Positions 59,070 through 64,000 of a stretch of 64,000 bases of DNA are shown piece by piece (the first letter of the stretch is position 1; each line of letters starts with the position of its first letter). This stretch comes from Ornithodoros turicata (lineage: Eukaryota; Arthropoda; Arachnida; Ixodida; Argasidae), in assembly GCF_037126465.1 (NCBI RefSeq), contig NC_088201.1, forward strand, positions 27,500,619-27,564,618, in the 5' to 3' direction. Under the pieces are notes generated by a model, which was not told where the DNA came from, made no database searches, and saw only the letters and a program-made list of their open reading frames with translations. Position numbers and translations under genes: made by a program.

Positions 59070-62000
59070 TTGATCGCGCACTCCCAGCCAAGGACTGCTG
59101 TTTCGCATTACTTGGAGCTCGTCAGCCCGGCGCAGGGAAGAGACACGATCTTGGTTCGGCGCAACAAGTGTGTCCTGGCAAGACATCAGTGTTCCACGGT
59201 GACGGCGCCACCTGTGGAGGCCGCAGTGCAAGCCAGCAAGTGCACATACAAAGGAAAAATAGCCCAAGCTCTGTGGCTGCACGCTGAGCATATGTTTATA
59301 ATTTGATCGAGCACTCCCAACCGAGGACAGCTGTTTCGCTCTACTTGTAGCTCGTCAGCCCGGCGCAGGGACGAGACACGATCTGGGTTCGGCGCTAACA
59401 GTGTGTCCTGGCAAGACATCAGTGTTCCACGGTGACGGCGCCACCTGTGGAGGCCGCAGTGCAAGCCAGCAAGTGCACATACAAAGGAAAAATAGCCCAA
59501 ACTCTGTGGCTGCACGCTGAGCATATGTTTATAATTTGATCGAGCACTCCCAGCTGAAGACAGCTGTTTCACTCTACTTGGAGCTCGTCAGCCCGGCGCA
59601 GGGAAGTGACATGATCTTGGTTCGGCGCTAACAGTGTGTCCTGGCAAGACATCAGTCTTCCACGGTGACGGCACCACCTGTGGAGGCCGCTGTGCAAGCC
59701 AGTACATACACAAAGGAAAAATAGCCTAAGCTCTGTGGCTGAACGCTGAGCATATGTCTATAATTTGGTCGTGCACACCCCGCCCAGGACAGCTGTTCGC
59801 TCTTCTTGGAGCTCGTCAGCCCGGCGCAGGGAAGTGACACGATCTTGGTTCGGCTCTAACAGTGTGTCTTGGCAAGACATCAGTGTTCCACGGTGACGGC
59901 AGCACCTGTGGAGGCCGCATTGCAAGCAGCAAGTACATATGCAAAGGAAAAATAGCCGAAGCTCTGTGGCTGCACGCTGAGCATATGTTTATGTTTTGAT
60001 CGAGCACTCCCAGCCGAGGACAGCTGTTTCGCTCTATTTGTAGCTCGTCAGCCCGGCGCAGGGAATATACACGATCTTGGTTCGGCGCTAACAGTGTGTC
60101 CTGGCAAGACATCAGTGTTCCACGGTGACGGCGCCACCTGTGGAGGCTCCAGTGCAAGCCAGCAAGTACATATACAAAAGAAAATAGCCGAAGCTATGTG
60201 GCTACACGCTGAGCATATGTTTATAATTTGATCGTGCACACCCAGCCTAGGACAGCTGTTTCGCTCTACTTGGAGCTCGTCAGCCCGGAGCAGGGAAGTG
60301 AGACGATCTTGGTTCGGCCCTAACAGTGTGTCTTGGGAAGGCAATAGTGTTCCACGGTGACGGCGCCACCTGTGGAGGCCGCACTGCAAGCCAGCAAGTA
60401 CATATACAAAGGCAAAATAGCTGAAGCTGTGTGGCTGCACACTGAGCATATGTTTATAATTTGATCGTGCACACCCAGCCGAGGACAGCTGTTTCGCTCT
60501 ACTTGGAGCTCGTCAGCCCGGAGCAGGGAAATGAGACGATCTTGGTTCGGCCCTAAATGTGTGTCTTGGCAAGACATCAGTGTTCCACGGTGACGGCACC
60601 ACCGGTGGAGGCCGCAGTGCAAGCCAGAAAGTACATATACAAAGGCAAAATAGCTGAAGCTGTGTGGCTGCACGCTGAGCATATGTTTGATTGTGCACTC
60701 CCAGCCGAGGACAGCTGTTTCGCTCTACTTGTAGCTCGTCAGCCCGGCGCAGGGACGAGACACGATCTTGGTTCGGCGCTAACAGTGTGTCCTTGCAAGA
60801 CATCAGTGTTCCAGGTTGACGGCGCTACCTGTGGAGGCCGCAGTGCAAGCCAGCAAGTATATATACAAAGGAAAAATAGCTGAAGCTCTGTGGCTGCACG
60901 CTGAGCATATGTTTGATTGTGCACTCCCAGCCGAGGACAGCTTCGCTCTACCTGGAGCTCGTCCGCCCGGCGCAGGGAAGAGACACGATCTTGGTTCGGC
61001 ACTAACAGTGTGTCCTGGCAAGAATTCAGTGTTCCATGGTGACGGCGCCACGTGTGGAGGCAGCAGGGCACGCCACCAAGCGCACACACAAAGGAAAAAT
61101 AGCCCAAGCTCTGTGGCTGCACGCTGAGCATATGTTTATAATTTGATCGTGCACTCCCAGCCGAGGACAGCTGTTTCGCTCTACTTTGAGCTCGTCAGCC
61201 CGGCGCAGGGAAGTGACACGATCTTGGTTCGGCGCTAACAGTGTATCTTGGCAAGACATCAGTGTTCCACGGTGACGGCGCCACCCGTGGAGGCCGCAGT
61301 GCAAGACAGCAAGCAGATATGCAAAGGAAAAATAGCCCAAGCTCTGTGGCTGCGCGCTGAGGATATGTTTATAATTTGATCGTGCACTCCCAGCCGAGGA
61401 CAGCTGTTTCGCTCTACTTTGAGCTCGTCAGCCCGGCGCAGGGAAGTGACACGATCTTGGTTCGGCGCTAACAGTGTATCTTGGCAAGACATCAGTGTTC
61501 CACGGTGACGGCGCCACCCGTGGAGGCCGCAGTGCAAGCCAGCAAGTACATATGCAAAGGAAAAATAGCCCAAGCTCTATGGCTGCGCGCTGAGGATATG
61601 TTTATAATTTGGTCGTGCACTCCCAGCCGAGGACAGCTGTTTCCCTCTACTTTGAGCTCGTCAGCCCGGCGCAGGGAAGTGACACGATCTTGGTTCGGCG
61701 CTAACAGTGTATCTTGGCAAGACATCAGTGTTCCACGGTGACGGCGCCACCCGTGGAGGCTGCAGTGCAAGCCAGCAAGTACATATGCAAAGGAAAAATA
61801 GCCGAAGCTCTGTGGCTGAGCGCTGAGCATATGTTTATAATTTGATCGCGCACTCCCAGCCAAGGACTGCTGTTTCGCATTACTTGGAGCTCGTCAGCCC
61901 GGCGCAGGGAAGAGACACGATCTTGGTTCGGCGCAACAAGTGTGTCCTGGCAAGACATCAGTGTTCCACGGTGACGGCGCCACCTGTGGAGGCCGCAGTG

Positions 62001-64000
62001 CAAGCCAGCAAGTGCACATACAAAGGAAAAATAGCCCAAGCTCTGTGGCTGCACGCTGAGCATATGTTTATAATTTGATCGAGCACTCCCAACCGAGGAC
62101 AGCTGTTTCGCTCTACTTGTAGCTCGTCAGCCCGGCGCAGGGACGAGACACGATCTGGGTTCGGCGCTAACGGTGTGTCCTGGCAAGACATCAGTGTTCC
62201 ACGGTGACGGCGCCACCTGTGGAGGCCGCAGTGCAAGCCAGCAAGTGCACATACAAAGGAAAAATAGCCCAAACTCTGTGGCTGCACGCTGAGCATATGT
62301 TTATAATTTGATCGAGCACTCCCAGCTGAAGACAGCTGTTTCACTCTACTTGGAGCTCGTCAGCCCGGCGCAGGGAAGTGACATGATCTTGGTTCGGCGC
62401 TAACAGTGTGTCCTGGCAAGACATCAGTCTTCCACGGTGACGGCACCACCTGTGGAGGCCGCTGTGCAAGCCAGTACATACACAAAGGAAAAATAGCCTA
62501 AGCTCTGTGGCTGAACGCTGAGCATATGTCTATAATTTGGTCGTGCACACCCCGCGCAGGACAGCTGTTCGCTCTTCTTGGAGCTCGTCAGCCCGGCGCA
62601 GGGAAGTGACACGATCTTGGTTCGGCTCTAACAGTGTGTCTTGGCAAGACATCAGTGTTCCACGGTGACGGCAGCACCTGTGGAGGCCGCATTGCAAGCA
62701 GCAAGTACATATGCAAAGGAAAAATAGCCGAAGCTCTGTGGCTGCACGCTGAGCATATGTTTATGTTTTGATCGAGCACTCCCAGCCGAGGACAGCTGTT
62801 TCGCTCTACTTGTAGCTCGTCAGCCCGGCGCAGGGAATATACACGATCTTGGTTCGGCGCTAACAGTGTGTCCTGGCAAGACATCAGTGTTCCACGGTGA
62901 CGGCGCCACCTGTGGAGGCTCCAGTGCAAGCCAGCAATTACATATACAAAAGAAAATAGCCGAAGCTATGTGGCTACACGCTGAGCATATGTTTATAATT
63001 TGATCGTGCACACCCAGCCTAGGACAGCTGTTTCGCTCTACTTGGAGCTCGTCAGCCCGGAGCAGGGAAGTGAGACGATCTTGGTTCGGCCCTAACAGTG
63101 TGTCTTGGCAAGGCATCAGTGTTCCACGGTGACGGCGCCACCTGTGGAGGCCGCAGTGCAAGCCAGCAAGTACATATACAAAGGCAAAATAGCTGAAGCT
63201 GTGTGGCTGCACACTGAGCATATGTTTATAATTTGATCGTGCACACCCAGCCGAGGACAGCTGTTTCGCTCTACTTGGAGCTCGTCAGCCCGGAGCAGGG
63301 AAATGAGACGATCTTGGTTCGGCCCTAAATGTGTGTCTTGGCAAGACATCAGTGTTCCACGGTGACGGCACCACCGGTGGAGGCCGCAGTGCAAGCCAGA
63401 AAGTACATATACAAAGGCAAAATAGCTGAAGCTGTGTGGCTGCACGCTGAGCATATGTTTGATTGTGCACTCCCAGCCGAGGACAGCTGTTTCGCTCTAC
63501 TTGTAGCTCGTCAGCCCGGCGCAGGGACGAGACACGATCTTGGTTCGGCGCTAACAGTGTGTCCTTGCAAGACATCAGTGTTCCAGGTTGACGGCGCTAC
63601 CTGTGGAGGCCGCAGTGCAAGCCAGCAAGTATATATACAAAGGAAAAATAGCTGAAGCTCTGTGGCTGCACGCTGAGCATATGTTTGATTGTGCACTCCC
63701 AGCCGAGGACAGCTTCGCTCTACCTGGAGCTCGTCCGCCCGGCGCAGGGAAGAGACACGATCTTGGTTCGGCACTAACAGTGTGTCCTGGCAAGAATTCA
63801 GTGTTCCATGGTGACGGCGCCACGTGTGGAGGCAGCAGGGCACGCCACCAAGCGCACACACAAAGGAAAAATAGCCCAAGCTCTGTGGCTGCACGCTGAG
63901 CATATGTTTATAATTTGATCGTGCACTCCCAGCCGAGGACAGCTGTTTCGCTCTACTTTGAGCTCGTCAGCCCGGCTCAGGGAAGTGACACGATCTTGGT
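59070..64000 (+). repeat. 2,772-bp higher-order repeat, nearly two copies
   Basis: Sequence from 59070 recurs at 61842 with a constant 2,772-bp offset (for example 60557 and 63329, 60816 and 63588), and long stretches are identical. The unit is about twelve monomers, including variants with shortened inter-motif spacing. The second copy runs off the window end. An earlier related block at 56738 aligns with 59070 at a 2,332-bp offset for about 1.1 kb and then diverges, indicating recombination between variants. Confidence 0.8.

Larger units (their letters stand above)
48163..64000 (+). repeat. 233-bp satellite array, about 68 monomers, continuing past the window
   Basis: A 233-bp unit repeats head to tail to the window end. 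Landmarks in order: GATCGTGCACTCCCAGCCGA, GGACAGCTGTTTCGCTCTAC, GAGCTCGTCAGCCCGGCGCA, GACACGATCTTGGTTCGGCG, GCTAACAGTGTGTCTTGGCA, AGACATCAGTGTTCCACGG, TGACGGCGCCACCTGTGGAG, GCAAGCCAGCAAGTACATA, AGGAAAAATAGCCCAAGCTC and GAGCATATGTTTATAATTTG. Because 233 is not a multiple of three, the ~104-codon minus-strand frames shift every unit and are not coding. Monomer types (GAGCATATG versus GAGGATATG; CTTGGAGCTC versus CTTTGAGCTC; CACCTGTGG versus CACCCGTGG) form blocks, and some units have extra AAGAAA or 28-bp deletions. Confidence 0.93.

Noticed and set aside
48158..64000. Repeated ~104-codon minus-strand frames and ~78-codon plus-strand frames
   Set aside because: They recur once per 233-bp satellite unit, and because 233 is not divisible by three successive copies lie in different frames; variation follows the DNA repeat, not codon positions.
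48163..64000. Possible CENP-B box in the satellite (TTTCGCTCTACTTGGAG)
   Set aside because: It matches TTCG and the central A, but the second conserved block CGGG is TGGA or TTGA, so core positions fail; not called.

Overview
This is eukaryotic DNA, probably from a tick or another chelicerate. It holds two spliced genes with GT-AG introns, tRNA-derived SINEs whose 3' tail resembles the Ruka-type SINEs of ixodid ticks (from memory, not compared here), many hAT- and pogo-like DNA transposon remnants, and about 21 kb of tandem repeats. No bacterial operon, CRISPR array or rRNA gene was seen. About half of the window is satellite or minisatellite, and most of the rest is layered transposable-element debris.

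Region by region. 1-8585: no exon recognised; it holds a palindromic MITE, a SINE tail, a pogo-like element enclosing a 3.3-kb fold-back element built of ~109-bp repeats, and two small TIR elements. 8586-19868 (+): the last seven coding exons of a lysophosphatidylcholine acyltransferase (LPCAT1/2-like), covering the end of the conserved core, two degenerate EF-hand regions and the C-terminus. One intron carries a non-LTR reverse-transcriptase relic split cleanly by a 3.28-kb element with ~1.2-kb inverted arms. 19869-31600: 3' flank or long 3' UTR with a decayed FLYWCH/MULE transposase and a four-level transposon nest (26710-31596). 32116-34486 (-): a complete four-exon AIRIM (C1orf109) gene of 206 codons, convergent with LPCAT. 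34788-35991: a non-autonomous hAT element just upstream of AIRIM. 37285-38560 (-): a transposase-like pseudogene with two in-frame stops. 40995-46220: a T-poor AGGCAGGCACAGGCA-type minisatellite containing a reversed SINE. 48163-64000 and beyond: a 233-bp satellite organised into nested higher-order repeats.

The two real genes have unrelated cell roles: phospholipid remodelling at the ER and lipid droplets, and ribosome maturation through the AFG2 AAA-ATPases. What links the window is its transposon history. At least six hAT-type insertions have perfect 8-bp target duplications, several TA-flanked elements are present, and insertion order can be read from nesting. All exon models were joined by eye from splice sites, reading phase and remembered family similarity; no alignment was run.
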